Shown: positions 52,947 through 61,495, counted from the first letter of the stretch. The stretch is 64,000 bases of DNA from Pokkaliibacter sp046614695 (GCF_046614695.1 NZ_JBKKHQ010000012.1:1-64000); one strand, 5' to 3'. Notes: a model not told the origin generated them from the sequence alone. Numbers and translations are program-made.

Positions 52947-53719
52947 TCGCTGTTGATAAAGTGAGACTTGCTCAGGATTTTGGGCAGGCGGCCAACAGTT
53001 ATGATCAGGCGGCCAGCTTTCAGAAAAAAATTGCTGCTGAGCTTCTGGTGCACAGTCATAAGTTCATGGGAGTGGGGTTAGATCTTGGCTGTGGTACCGG
53101 CCAGCTCTCTGCAGCAATGAGCCAGCGCGGGCTGCCTGTTGTTGCTTTGGACATTGCTACTGGCATGTTGCAGAACGCTCGGAGTCGGCAGGTCGCTTCA
53201 CATTATCTGCAAGCGGATGCCGAAGCCTTGCCGCTGGCGAGTGCGCAGTTCGATTGGGTGATCTCCAGTCTGGCTATTCAGTGGTGTCATGAACCTGCTC
53301 GGGTCTTTGCCGAAGTGCAGCGCGTGCTTAAGCCCGGCGGTACCTTTTTGTTCTCCACGCTGGGGCCGGACACGCTGCATGAATTGCGTCAGGCAATGGT
53401 TACGGTGGACGGTCATCACAGCCTCTATGAGTTTGCAGGGCTAAATGAGTGGCGCGACGCCATCCATAGAGAAAGCAGCGAATGGGCGCAAGCCGGACTC
53501 TGGCAGCAACCCTGTGAGTGCGAGTTTGAAAACGTGGGTGCTGTAATGCGCGCGCTCAAGCAGATAGGTGCCAGACATAAGGCGCCAGTACAGAAAAATC
53601 TGCGTGGTCGTGGCTGGCTGAATGCGCTGGCGCTGGCCTATCCCACTCAGGCGCGAGCGTCCGGTCGACTCATCGCCAGCTATGATGTGATCTACGGCCA
53701 CCTGCAAAAGCCCCTCTGA
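52943..53719 (+). CDS. bioC: Malonyl-ACP O-methyltransferase BioC
   Basis: 258 residues. FGQAANSYDQAASFQKK at the N-terminus, class I SAM-binding LDLGCGTGQLSAAM and the SSLAIQWCHEP block of the BioC family. It methylates malonyl-ACP so that the fatty acid machinery can build pimelate. Its start overlaps the bioH stop as ATGA. bioD follows at 43 nt. Confidence 0.95.
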   Translation: MIAVDKVRLAQDFGQAANSYDQAASFQKKIAAELLVHSHKFMGVGLDLGCGTGQLSAAMSQRGLPVVALDIATGMLQNARSRQVASHYLQADAEALPLASAQFDWVISSLAIQWCHEPARVFAEVQRVLKPGGTFLFSTLGPDTLHELRQAMVTVDGHHSLYEFAGLNEWRDAIHRESSEWAQAGLWQQPCECEFENVGAVMRALKQIGARHKAPVQKNLRGRGWLNALALAYPTQARASGRLIASYDVIYGHLQKPL

Positions 53720-53762
53720 CGTTATTTCCCTTCCGAACGATTTTTTACAGGAGGTGCTCCGG

Positions 53763-54458
53763 ATGGCGACCTTTTTTGTTACAGGTACCGATACGGATGC
53801 CGGCAAGACACTGATCGGGCAAACGCTGCTCTTCATGGCTCGTCAGCAAGGACTAAGTACCCTGGGCATCAAACCGATTGCCTCTGGCTCTGTGGAAACA
53901 GAGTCAGGGCTGCGTAATAGCGATGCGCTGGCATTGCAGCGGCAGAGCGATCCTGTCCTTGCCTATGAGCTTCACAACCCCGTGTGCTTTAAGCCTGCGA
54001 TTGCCCCGCACATTGCGGCGGTTGAAGCGGGTCTGACATTAAGTCTTGCGGGCGTTAGCGAGGCATTATCATCGTCGCTGATCCATGAGGCTGACTTTCG
54101 ACTGATCGAGGGGGCTGGTGGCTGGTTTCTGCCCCTGAATGATCAGGGCGAGTCTCTTTCTCAATGGGTTATCAGTAAAAAGTGGCCTGTGATTCTGGTC
54201 ATTGGAGTCAAGCTCGGTTGTCTTAACCATGCGCGCCTTACGCGGGAGGCACTACTCTCGGCGGGAGTCACGATTGCCGGTTGGGTGGCGAACACGGTCG
54301 ATAAAGAGATGCCTTATCAGCAGGAGAATCTTCGTACGTTGCATACGCTGCTGCCAGAGCCTTGTCTTGGAGAAGTACCATTTCTGGCTTCAGCTGATCC
54401 GGAAACGGCATCGGCCTACCTCTCACTGGCGCCTTTACTTTCTTCCTTTGTTGGATAA
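53763..54458 (+). CDS. bioD: ATP-dependent dethiobiotin synthetase
   Basis: 231 residues from ATG 53763 with AGGAGG eight bases upstream. FFVTGTDTDAGKTLIGQ contains the P-loop; IKPIASGS and EGAGGWFLPL are the substrate and metal regions. It closes the ureido ring of dethiobiotin with CO2 and ATP. With bioA at 43 kb this completes the set from malonyl-ACP to biotin. Confidence 0.97.
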   Translation: MATFFVTGTDTDAGKTLIGQTLLFMARQQGLSTLGIKPIASGSVETESGLRNSDALALQRQSDPVLAYELHNPVCFKPAIAPHIAAVEAGLTLSLAGVSEALSSSLIHEADFRLIEGAGGWFLPLNDQGESLSQWVISKKWPVILVIGVKLGCLNHARLTREALLSAGVTIAGWVANTVDKEMPYQQENLRTLHTLLPEPCLGEVPFLASADPETASAYLSLAPLLSSFVG

Positions 54459-54481
54459 AAATTAACCAATGGAGGTGGCTT

Positions 54482-54709
54482 ATGCAGATAGGTAGTTCAT
54501 TTGATTCCGGCATGGTCGGAATGCAACGTGGGTTTTCCCAGCTGGATCAGTCCGCTCAGTCGATCGCATCTGCATCCACGACTCCCGAGGGTGATGTCCA
54601 GGATGGGCTGCTCGGCTTGCCACAAGGAAAGATCCAGGTGCAGGCCAGCGCGAGAGTCATGGATGTTGCAGACAGTATGTTGGGAACGTTGCTCGACATA
54701 CGGGTGTGA
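54482..54709 (+). CDS. Miniature flagellar rod/hook-like protein
   Basis: 75 residues with a strong ribosome-binding site (GGAGG). The N-terminal part (GMVGMQRGFSQLDQSAQSIA) resembles the rod/hook N-terminal helix of FlgBCEFG, with SIASAST in the place of NIANxxT, and the C-terminal part (QASARVMDVADSMLGTLLDI) resembles the C-terminal helix of the same family. The whole outer domain that normally separates the two is missing; only about 30 residues connect them. It lies just before a SprA-type metalloprotease gene. The resemblance is judged by eye; the function is unknown. Confidence 0.6.
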   Translation: MQIGSSFDSGMVGMQRGFSQLDQSAQSIASASTTPEGDVQDGLLGLPQGKIQVQASARVMDVADSMLGTLLDIRV

Positions 54710-54727
54710 TACTCCTGGAGGCATGGG

Positions 54728-55786
54728 GTGTTAATCACTAACGGGCTGAGCTATCAGCCCTACACGACCCAGACAGCGGCAACACCGGCTGCCGCGAGTT
54801 TGACTGACGTCTCTGTCAGTCAGCAGGTTCGTGCGACCAACGAAAACGAAAATCCTGCCAATAATGGCCGGCAGGATACCTCCGGTAATTCCTCAGCGTT
54901 TATGCGTGACCAGGAAGGTCAGATTCGATCCTCCGAGCGTAATCAGGCGCGTAACTCTTCTTCATCATCCTCTTCCGCCAGTCAGGCATCAGCAGACTCT
55001 GACGCAGAATCCAAACTGGTGAGCTCTGGCGAAGAGCAATCCGTTGAAGATCTCAAGAAGCGTGATCAGGAAGTTCGTGCCCACGAGCAGGCTCACGCGA
55101 GCGCTGCCGGAAAATATGGCGGCTCTCCACAGTTTGAATATACCCGCGGCCCCGATGGCCGGCTTTATGCCACAAGCGGGGAGGTTTCCGTGGATACCTC
55201 GCCCATTCCCAATGATCCACAGGAAACGATTGAGAAAGCGCAGGCAATTCTGAAGGCTGCACGGGCTCCTTCGGAGCCTTCTTCGCAGGATAACAAGGTG
55301 GCGATGGAAGCTCAGCGCATGATGGCTGAAGCGCAGGCAGAGCTTGCCCGGGATCAGTCCAAAACAACCCGTGAAAGTGATGCCAGCAGCAAGGCTGCTA
55401 TGTCTGATGAAGTGCGCTCGCTGGAGCAGACTCAGGAGCGACTTGTCGCCAGTAATGCGGGTGATAACTCATCGCCTGTGGACACTCAGGGCTCGGTCAT
55501 TTCAGCTGCGACTTCTGCGTCGGCAAAGGCCTATAGTGCTACTGCCGCTGCAGGCTCTTCGGTTTCTGCTAATCCGAGCCCGCGTACTGAAGCGTTTTCT
55601 ATCACGACAGCGAGTTTGGCCAGTACAGAGTCCTCAGCTTCTGACTCCGGCGCGATTCGCTCGCCTTCGGATTATCAGCGTGAGCAGGTTGAGTCTCAGC
55701 TGCGTGAGGCCAATCGTAAAATGGTTGAGATGGGGATTTACACCCGTCTCTATCCACCTGGTGGCTTCGTCAATGTTTCCGCTTGA
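54728..55786 (+). CDS. SprA-related putative metalloprotease
   Basis: 352 residues from a GTG start at 54728 with GGAGG eight bases upstream. Low-complexity Ser/Thr/Ala-rich flanks surround a short conserved core at about 105-220: RAHEQAHASAAGKYGG with the HExxH zinc motif at 119-123, FEYTRGPDGRLYA, GEVSVDTSPI and a coiled-coil-like AEAQAEL region. This is the pattern of the SprA-related/CatC-type putative metalloproteases. No signal peptide is seen. Substrate unknown; the neighbouring miniature rod protein is a candidate partner. Confidence 0.75.
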   Translation: MLITNGLSYQPYTTQTAATPAAASLTDVSVSQQVRATNENENPANNGRQDTSGNSSAFMRDQEGQIRSSERNQARNSSSSSSSASQASADSDAESKLVSSGEEQSVEDLKKRDQEVRAHEQAHASAAGKYGGSPQFEYTRGPDGRLYATSGEVSVDTSPIPNDPQETIEKAQAILKAARAPSEPSSQDNKVAMEAQRMMAEAQAELARDQSKTTRESDASSKAAMSDEVRSLEQTQERLVASNAGDNSSPVDTQGSVISAATSASAKAYSATAAAGSSVSANPSPRTEAFSITTASLASTESSASDSGAIRSPSDYQREQVESQLREANRKMVEMGIYTRLYPPGGFVNVSA

Positions 55787-55813
55787 GGGCAGCTGATCAC
55801 GGTCTCTGTTCGG

Positions 55814-56596
55814 TCATTTCTGCTCGCTTGTCATCGCAAGAAATCTCTCTACTACACTCAGAAACAGCTCTGGCTTTTCAGCATGGGGCCAGTGTCCGGT
55901 ATCCTGAATAATCTTATAGCTTGCATCAGGGAAGCGGCGGGTAACTGCCGAGGCGTACTCTTGCTTCAGGTAATGTGAGTTGGCTCCCTTAATGAATAGC
56001 GCCGGGCCTGCATAGTTCTCACCTTCAGGTGCTTTGCTGATGAAGCGGTAATCACTCTCAAGCTGTTGAAGGTTGAAACGCCAGGCGAACTTGCCCTCAT
56101 CGTTTTTATAGAGGCTGCGAAGCAGGAACTGGCGCACACTCATGTCGTCAATGAAGGGAGTAAGTGCTTTATCAGCCGCGCTCCTGCTCTTAAGTTCAGA
56201 GAGATTGAGACTGTTCAGGCCGGAGAATACATCGTCGTGATGACGTGGGTAATCCACAGGCGCGATGTCGACCACAATCAGGCGCGCAATGCGTTCGGAA
56301 TGCTGCATGGCAAGCTGCATCGCTGCCTTGCCGCCCATGCTATGGCCCATGAGAAGAATGGATTCCAGCTGCAAGGCATCCAGTAAAGCCAGAACATCGC
56401 TGCTCATGCTGGAATAGTCATGAGGCTCTGCATGAAATGAGCGACCGTGATTGCGAAGATCGACGCTGATCACATCATAGTGTTCAGCCAGCTGACGGGT
56501 AATGCTGTTCCAGTTGTCGAGCGAGCCAAAGAGACCATGCAGAATGACCAATGGTTGACCATGACCCTGGCGTTGATAATGCAATAAAGAAGACAT
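55814..56596 (-). CDS. ybfF: Alpha/beta-hydrolase, YbfF-type esterase
   Basis: 260 residues. Oxyanion loop LHGLFGSLDNW, nucleophile elbow GHSMGGKAA, PVDYPRHH and the catalytic His of DTGHWPHAEKPE. Length and motifs match YbfF, a short-chain acyl esterase of uncertain physiological substrate (acyl-CoA proposed). It is divergent from the cytochrome b561 gene across 85 bp. Confidence 0.88.
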   Translation of the reverse strand: MSSLLHYQRQGHGQPLVILHGLFGSLDNWNSITRQLAEHYDVISVDLRNHGRSFHAEPHDYSSMSSDVLALLDALQLESILLMGHSMGGKAAMQLAMQHSERIARLIVVDIAPVDYPRHHDDVFSGLNSLNLSELKSRSAADKALTPFIDDMSVRQFLLRSLYKNDEGKFAWRFNLQQLESDYRFISKAPEGENYAGPALFIKGANSHYLKQEYASAVTRRFPDASYKIIQDTGHWPHAEKPELFLSVVERFLAMTSEQK

Positions 56597-56681
56597 GACA
56601 TACCTAATTCCGTGATAGCTGCACCATCATAGCAGCCGGGGAAACGACTATTAAATCAGGATTATGTGAAAGGAGCATGGA

Positions 56682-57359
56682 ATGGAGCAGCAGCGGCAGC
56701 GCATTACCGTTTGGGACTGGGGAGTCAGGTTATTTCACTGGCTATTGGTGCTGGACTTCGCAGGTCTTTGGTATACCGCCGAGCAGGGAATGATGCTCTG
56801 GCATGAGCGCTGTGGTTATTTAATGTTTGGTCTGCTGTTGTTTCGCTGGGGTTGGGGAATTTGGGGGAGTTCAACGGCCAAGCTCAGTGTATTGATCACA
56901 TCTCCCTCTAAAGTGGTGAACTTTCTCAAGTCACTGGTACAACGTAAGACTCATGCGGAACAAACGGTGGGGCATAATCCAGCAGGTGGCTGGATGGTAC
57001 TGGTCTTACTGCTTGTGCTGAGTCTGCAGGTAATGACAGGCATGATGGGTAACGATGATGTGTTCTTTACCGGTCCATTGGCGGGTTGGGTTGATAAGGA
57101 TACCAGCGATCTTCTCACCCGAATCCACCATATTGCCTTTAATGGACTGCTCTGGCTGGCGGGAATACATATTGCTGCGGTGCTTTGGCATCAGTTCACC
57201 GGTGAGCGCCTGATTGAAGCCATGATAAGCGGAAAAAAGCGTTTGGCTCATGTGGCTGCGCCTTCGTTGAGAAAATCGCCAGCCATTATTGTCACCGTGA
57301 TCATTGCGGTGGTGCTTGCCTACTGCATCATTCATTTTGCGCCAACGGCAGATTATTGA
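56682..57359 (+). CDS. Cytochrome b561 family membrane protein
   Basis: 225 residues with four or five membrane helices. VWDWGVRLFHWLLVLDF and LWHERCGYLMFGLLLFRWGWG provide two of the heme-ligand histidines, and further His lie in RIHHIAFNGLLWLAGIHIAAV and VLWHQF. It probably carries electrons from quinol to a periplasmic acceptor; the partner cytochrome is not in the neighbourhood. A TetR regulator follows at 81 nt. Confidence 0.85.
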   Translation: MEQQRQRITVWDWGVRLFHWLLVLDFAGLWYTAEQGMMLWHERCGYLMFGLLLFRWGWGIWGSSTAKLSVLITSPSKVVNFLKSLVQRKTHAEQTVGHNPAGGWMVLVLLLVLSLQVMTGMMGNDDVFFTGPLAGWVDKDTSDLLTRIHHIAFNGLLWLAGIHIAAVLWHQFTGERLIEAMISGKKRLAHVAAPSLRKSPAIIVTVIIAVVLAYCIIHFAPTADY

Positions 57360-57367
57360 ACTGTGTC

Positions 57368-57403
57368 CGCGTAATAGTACGCGAGTACATTTCGCGTTAT
57401 ACT
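57368..57403 (+). promoter_or_regulatory. Palindromic operator and -10 box before the TetR gene
   Basis: CGCGTA-ATAG-TACGCG is a perfect 6-bp-arm palindrome (57368-57383). A TATACT -10 hexamer lies at 57398-57403, and the palindrome covers the -35 position. Size and place fit an autoregulatory TetR-family site. Confidence 0.5.
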
Positions 57404-57440
57404 ATGCCGCTTTGTTTTGGCGTAGATCCAAGGAGTTGAC

Positions 57441-58082
57441 ATGAACACGCCTGTAAAGGCTGCACCGGCGAAGATGGGTCGTATCCGCATCAAGCGCCGT
57501 GCCGCGATACTTGCAGCGGCGGAACAGGAATTCGCCTGCAATGGTTTTAAAGGAACCAGTACCAGTGCCATCGCAGACCGAGCGGGTCTAGCCAAGGCGC
57601 AGGTTCATTATTATTTCGGAAGTAAGGAAGAGCTGTATCAAGAGGTTCTGGGAACCATCATGAATCAGTGGAACCTGACCCTTGAAGATATTACTGCCGA
57701 AGATGAACCCAAAGAGGTGCTGGTACGCTATATTCGCGCCAAAATGCAGTTTTCGCGTGAAAAGCCTGAGCTGTCCAAAATCTTTGCTTCTGAAGTGCTG
57801 CGTGGCGCGCCTATTCTTAAGGCTTATCTCGGTCAGCAGCAGTTTGAATGGGTGCAGTCGCGGGCGCGTGTTATTCACTCATGGGTTGAACAGGGCAAGA
57901 TTCGCCCCGTGGATCCTGTACAGTTGATTATCTATCTGTGGGCACTAACCCAGCATTATGCTGATTTTAATACTCAGGTCAGCGCGATCATGGGGGCCGA
58001 AGAGCTTGATGACACCAGCTATGAGACCCTGACAGAACAGCTGATTGAGTTTATTTTACGTGGTGTTGGCATCACAAACTGA
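57441..58082 (+). CDS. TetR family transcriptional regulator (RutR-like)
   Basis: 213 residues. The helix-turn-helix is ILAAAEQEFACNGFKGTS followed by IADRAGLAKAQVHYYFGSKEELY; the C-terminal domain is of the RutR/YcdC type (FASEVLRGAPIL, IYLWALTQHYADF). RutR itself responds to uracil and thymine; the ligand here is unknown. A palindrome upstream suggests autoregulation. A terminator follows and then the S10 operon. Confidence 0.87.
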   Translation: MNTPVKAAPAKMGRIRIKRRAAILAAAEQEFACNGFKGTSTSAIADRAGLAKAQVHYYFGSKEELYQEVLGTIMNQWNLTLEDITAEDEPKEVLVRYIRAKMQFSREKPELSKIFASEVLRGAPILKAYLGQQQFEWVQSRARVIHSWVEQGKIRPVDPVQLIIYLWALTQHYADFNTQVSAIMGAEELDDTSYETLTEQLIEFILRGVGITN

Positions 58083-58100
58083 AGTTAAACAGTGACTTAG

Positions 58101-58128
58101 AAAAACCGGAGCCTTTGCTCCGGTTTTT
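58101..58128 (+). terminator. Rho-independent terminator after the TetR gene
   Basis: Perfect 12-bp stem AAAAACCGGAGC/GCTCCGGTTTTT with a CTTT loop; the T-run is part of the right arm. Confidence 0.93.
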
Positions 58129-58310
58129 GTTATCAGAAGAGCTGCAAAAACTTTGGATATTATTTGACCACGGCCGAAGTTATCTGGATAATTGCGGCCC
58201 TGTATTCTTGGGCTGTCAGTATTGGCGGCCTTGTTTTTGTTCGTTTCCTTAAAAATTCGGCTCCAGGTTGTGATGAGCTCGGCGTCTATGCATGCCGGGC
58301 TGTTCTCGTC

Positions 58311-58339
58311 TTGCGTATGCTGTGGGTGTGGCGTATAAT
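58311..58339 (+). promoter_or_regulatory. Sigma-70 promoter of the S10 operon
   Basis: TTGCGT (58311-58316), 17-nt spacer, perfect TATAAT (58334-58339). The leader to rpsJ is only about 53 nt and contains two small hairpins, CCCTT/AAGGG and CGGC/GCCG. This is much shorter than the E. coli L4-binding leader. Confidence 0.85.
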
Positions 58340-58398
58340 CGCGTACCCTTTTTTTGAAGGGATTCGGCAATGCCGTTCGACTTGGAGCTGTGATCAAC

Positions 58399-58710
58399 AT
58401 GCAAAACCAGAAAATTCGCATTCGGTTGAAAGCGTTTGATCATCGCCTGATTGACTCTTCCGCTCAGGAGATCGTTGAGACTGCTAAGCGGACCGGTGCT
58501 CAGGTGCGTGGTCCTATTCCGCTTCCTACCCGTAAAGAGCGTTTCACTGTGCTGATTTCTCCGCACGTGAACAAAGACGCTCGCGATCAGTACGAAATTC
58601 GTACTTTCAAACGTGTCCTCGACATCGTTGACCCAACTGAAAAAACAGTTGATGCACTGATGAAGCTGGACCTGGCTGCAGGTGTGGACGTACAGATCAG
58701 CCTGGGTTAA
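58399..58710 (+). CDS. rpsJ: 30S ribosomal protein S10
   Basis: 103 residues from ATG 58399, the standard length; 15 further in-frame codons upstream overlap the leader. MQNQKIRIRLKAFDHRLID, the loop RTGAQVRGPIPLPTRKE and HVNKDARDQYEIRTF are all typical. S10 also acts in antitermination as NusE. It is the first gene of the S10 operon and has its own strong promoter here. Confidence 0.99.
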   Translation: MQNQKIRIRLKAFDHRLIDSSAQEIVETAKRTGAQVRGPIPLPTRKERFTVLISPHVNKDARDQYEIRTFKRVLDIVDPTEKTVDALMKLDLAAGVDVQISLG

Positions 58711-58808
58711 TCCAGACTGCTTTGCTACGGACGCGCTGCGCCGTGGAATGCTCGACAGAGCAGCCATAGAGGGTGAAGAGCCCCGTACACATTAGAGGTA
58801 TTACTGAA

Positions 58809-59447
58809 ATGACAATTGGTGTTATCGGAAGAAAAGCGGGTATGACCCGTATTTTCACCGAAGATGGTGCTTCCGTACCTGTCACTGTTATCGAAGTGGA
58901 ACCCAACCGTATTACCCAGCTGAAAACCGTTGATGTAGACGGCTACTCAGCTATCCAGGTAACTACTGGTTCACGTCGTGCTTCACTGGTCAGCAAGCCG
59001 CTGGCTGGTCACTTTGCGAAGGCAGGTGTTGAAGCGGGTCGTGGTCTGTGGGAATTCCGTCTTCCTGAAGGTCAGACTTTCAACGTAGGTGATCAACTTA
59101 CCGTTGAGCAGTTCGAAGCTGGTCAGAAGATTGATGTCGTTGGTCAGTCAAAAGGTAAAGGATTTCAAGGTGGTATTAAGCGCCACAACTTCCTGAGCCA
59201 AGACGCTACCCACGGTAACTCTGTCTCTCACCGTGCACCTGGTTCTATCGGTCAGTGCCAGACCCCAGGCCGCGTTTTCAAAGGTAAGAAAATGGCCGGT
59301 CATATGGGTGCTGAGCGTGTAACTGTTCAGTCTCTGGAAATCGTTCGTATTGACGCTGAGCGCAATCTGCTTCTCGTCAAAGGTGCGGTTCCTGGTGCCA
59401 CTGGCGGTGACCTGATCATTCAACCAGCTGTTAAAGCACGCGCCTAA
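58809..59447 (+). CDS. rplC: 50S ribosomal protein L3
   Basis: 212 residues from ATG 58809. MTIGVIGRKAGMTRIF at the N-terminus; the long loop with SQDATHGNSVSHRAPGSIG reaches the peptidyl-transferase centre and contains the Gln that PrmB methylates. An in-frame upstream extension of 12 codons is not conserved. Confidence 0.99.
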   Translation: MTIGVIGRKAGMTRIFTEDGASVPVTVIEVEPNRITQLKTVDVDGYSAIQVTTGSRRASLVSKPLAGHFAKAGVEAGRGLWEFRLPEGQTFNVGDQLTVEQFEAGQKIDVVGQSKGKGFQGGIKRHNFLSQDATHGNSVSHRAPGSIGQCQTPGRVFKGKKMAGHMGAERVTVQSLEIVRIDAERNLLLVKGAVPGATGGDLIIQPAVKARA

Positions 59448-59461
59448 AGGGGGCTAACGCA

Positions 59462-60067
59462 ATGAATCTGACTATTGCCGGAGCTCAAGGTACGGTTGAA
59501 GTATCCGAACTGACTTTCGGAAAAGATTTCAACGAAGCATTGGTACACCAGGTAGTAACAGCCTTTTTGGCTGGTGCGCGCCAAGGTAGCAAAGCTAGCC
59601 TTTCTCGCTCTGAAGTAAGTGGCGGTGGCATTAAGCCATGGCGCCAGAAGGGTACTGGTCGTGCCCGTTCAGGTACCTCCAACTCTCCAATTTGGCGTAG
59701 TGGTGGTGTCACTTTTGCTCACAGTCCTCGTAACTATGAGCAGAAAGTAAACAAAAAAATGTACCGCGCTGCTATTCGCTGCATCCTGTCTGAACTTGTT
59801 CGTCAGGAGCGTCTGGTAGTGGTAGAAGACCTGAAAGTTGAAACCCCTAAAACCAAGGCATTCGTAGCGCAGCTCGAAAACCTGGGTCTCAACGACGTAC
59901 TGGTCGTGTCTGATAACGTAGAGCAGAACCTGTACTTGGCCGCTCGTAACCTGCCTCACGTTGATGTACGTGATGTTGCTGGTATCGATCCTGTGTCACT
60001 GGTAGGTCACCAGAAAGTTCTGGTTACTGTTGCTGCTCTGAAAAAGTTTGAGGAGTTGCTGGGATGA
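59462..60067 (+). CDS. rplD: 50S ribosomal protein L4
   Basis: 201 residues. The extended loop around GGGIKPWRQKGTGRARSG lines the exit tunnel, where macrolide-resistance changes occur; here it is the usual sequence. L4 is the autogenous repressor of the S10 operon in E. coli, though the leader here is short. It overlaps rplW by four bases (ATGA). Confidence 0.99.
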   Translation: MNLTIAGAQGTVEVSELTFGKDFNEALVHQVVTAFLAGARQGSKASLSRSEVSGGGIKPWRQKGTGRARSGTSNSPIWRSGGVTFAHSPRNYEQKVNKKMYRAAIRCILSELVRQERLVVVEDLKVETPKTKAFVAQLENLGLNDVLVVSDNVEQNLYLAARNLPHVDVRDVAGIDPVSLVGHQKVLVTVAALKKFEELLG

Positions 60068-60360
60068 ACCAAGAGCGCATGTACAAAGTCCTGCTCGGTC
60101 CACACATCTCCGAGAAGGCAACGATCGTAGCAGAAGGCGCGCAGCAAGTAGTTTTCCGCGTTGCTCCTGATGCTAACCGTGTAGAGATCAAGGAAGCTGT
60201 TGAAGAACTTTTCAAGGTTAAAGTTGAAAAGGTCAACGTGCTGAATGCTAAAGGCAAGACCAAGCGCACCGCGCGTGGTCTGGGTCGTCGCGCCAACATC
60301 CGCAAGGCTTACGTGCGTCTGGCCGAAGGCAATGATATTGACTTCGTTGGCGCCGAGTAA
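60064..60360 (+). CDS. rplW: 50S ribosomal protein L23
   Basis: 98 residues. YKVLLGPHISEKAT at the N-terminus, then VEELFKVKVEKVNVLN and the RRANIRKAYVRLAEG end. L23 lies at the tunnel exit and docks trigger factor and SRP. It overlaps rplD as ATGA. Confidence 0.99.
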   Translation: MNQERMYKVLLGPHISEKATIVAEGAQQVVFRVAPDANRVEIKEAVEELFKVKVEKVNVLNAKGKTKRTARGLGRRANIRKAYVRLAEGNDIDFVGAE

Positions 60361-60374
60361 GGGGGATTCTGGTC

Positions 60375-61202
60375 ATGGCAATCGTAAAATGTAAACCGAC
60401 TTCCGCTGGCCGTCGCCATGTTGTGAAAGTGGTTAACGCTGATCTGCACAAAGGTGCTCCTTATGCACCTCTGGTTGAGCAGCTGAGCCGCTCCGGTGGT
60501 CGTAACAACACCGGTCGTATCACAACTCGTCACGTTGGTGGTGGTCACAAGCGTCATTACCGTCTGGTTGACTTTAAGCGCAACAAAGACGGTATCCCAG
60601 CAGTAGTTGAGCGTCTTGAGTATGATCCTAACCGTTCTGCTCACCTGGCTCTGCTGAAATATGCTGATGGTGAGCGTCGTTACATCATCGCTCCTAAAGG
60701 CGTAAAAGCGGGTGACAAAGTGCAGTCTGGTGTTGATGCGCCTATTAAGGCTGGTAACACTCTGCAGCTGCGTAACATCCCTGTTGGTAGCACAGTTCAC
60801 TGCATCGAGCTGAAGCCTGGTAAAGGTGCTCAGCTGGGCCGTTCTGCTGGTGCTGCTGCACAGCTGGTTGCTCGTGAAGGCCAATACGCGACTATTCGTC
60901 TGCGTTCTGGCGAAATGCGTAAAGTGCACGTCGACTGCCGCGCAACTCTGGGTGAAGTAGGCAACTCTGAACACAGCCTGCGTGACCTGGGTAAAGCCGG
61001 TGCTGCTCGTTGGCGCGGTGTTCGTCCCACCGTTCGTGGTGTGGCGATGAACCCTGTTGATCACCCCCACGGTGGTGGTGAAGGTCGTACCTCTGGTGGA
61101 CGTCACCCTGTGACTCCTTGGGGTGTGCCAACCAAGGGTTACAAGACTCGCAAGAACAAGCGCACTAACAAGATGATCGTGCGCCGTCGCACTGCCAAGT
61201 AA
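60375..61202 (+). CDS. rplB: 50S ribosomal protein L2
   Basis: 275 residues. MAIVKCKPTSAGRRHVVKV, GRNNTGRITTRHVGGGHKR and RPTVRGVAMNPVDHPHGGGEG, including the essential His in the last. It is required for subunit joining and peptidyl transfer. Some spurious long frames run antisense to it. Confidence 0.99.
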   Translation: MAIVKCKPTSAGRRHVVKVVNADLHKGAPYAPLVEQLSRSGGRNNTGRITTRHVGGGHKRHYRLVDFKRNKDGIPAVVERLEYDPNRSAHLALLKYADGERRYIIAPKGVKAGDKVQSGVDAPIKAGNTLQLRNIPVGSTVHCIELKPGKGAQLGRSAGAAAQLVAREGQYATIRLRSGEMRKVHVDCRATLGEVGNSEHSLRDLGKAGAARWRGVRPTVRGVAMNPVDHPHGGGEGRTSGGRHPVTPWGVPTKGYKTRKNKRTNKMIVRRRTAK

Positions 61203-61219
61203 TTTAAGAGGAAACAGCT

Positions 61220-61495
61220 GTGCCGCGTTCACTGAAGAAAGGTCCTTTTATCGACCTTCATTTGTTGAAGAAGGTAGAGGCTGCAGTAGAAAAGGGCGAA
61301 AAGCGTCCGATCAAAACCTGGTCACGCCGCTCTACCATCTTCCCTCAATTCGTAGGGTTGACTATTGCAGTCCATAATGGTCGCCAGCACGTTCCGGTGT
61401 TCGTCACCGAAGACATGGTGGGTCATAAACTGGGTGAGTTTGCTGTGACTCGTACCTTTAAAGGTCACGCAGCAGACAAGAAAGCTAAACGTTAA
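61220..61495 (+). CDS. rpsS: 30S ribosomal protein S19
   Basis: 91 residues from a GTG start at 61220 (AAGAGGAAACAGCT upstream). PRSLKKGPFIDLHLLKKVE, STIFPQFVGLTIAVHNG and the GHKLGEFAVTRTFKGH end are standard. It contacts the A-site finger and S13. Confidence 0.98.
   Translation: MPRSLKKGPFIDLHLLKKVEAAVEKGEKRPIKTWSRRSTIFPQFVGLTIAVHNGRQHVPVFVTEDMVGHKLGEFAVTRTFKGHAADKKAKR

Larger units (their letters stand above)
58083..58398 (+). other. 316-nt region between the TetR gene and rpsJ
   Basis: It contains the TetR-gene terminator (58101-58128), a hairpin at 58172-58199 (12 bp with one mismatch, CTGG loop), a strong promoter (58311-58339) and the short rpsJ leader. Between 58200 and 58310 I see nothing recognisable. 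tuf, which precedes rpsJ in most gammaproteobacteria, is not here. Confidence 0.6.

Noticed and set aside
54723..54734. ATG at 54723 as start of the metalloprotease
   Set aside because: That frame stops after three codons; the GTG at 54728 with a proper ribosome-binding site is the workable start.
60309..61232. A 307-codon minus-strand open frame opposite rplB
   Set aside because: Antisense to L2; long only because of strong codon bias in a ribosomal protein gene.
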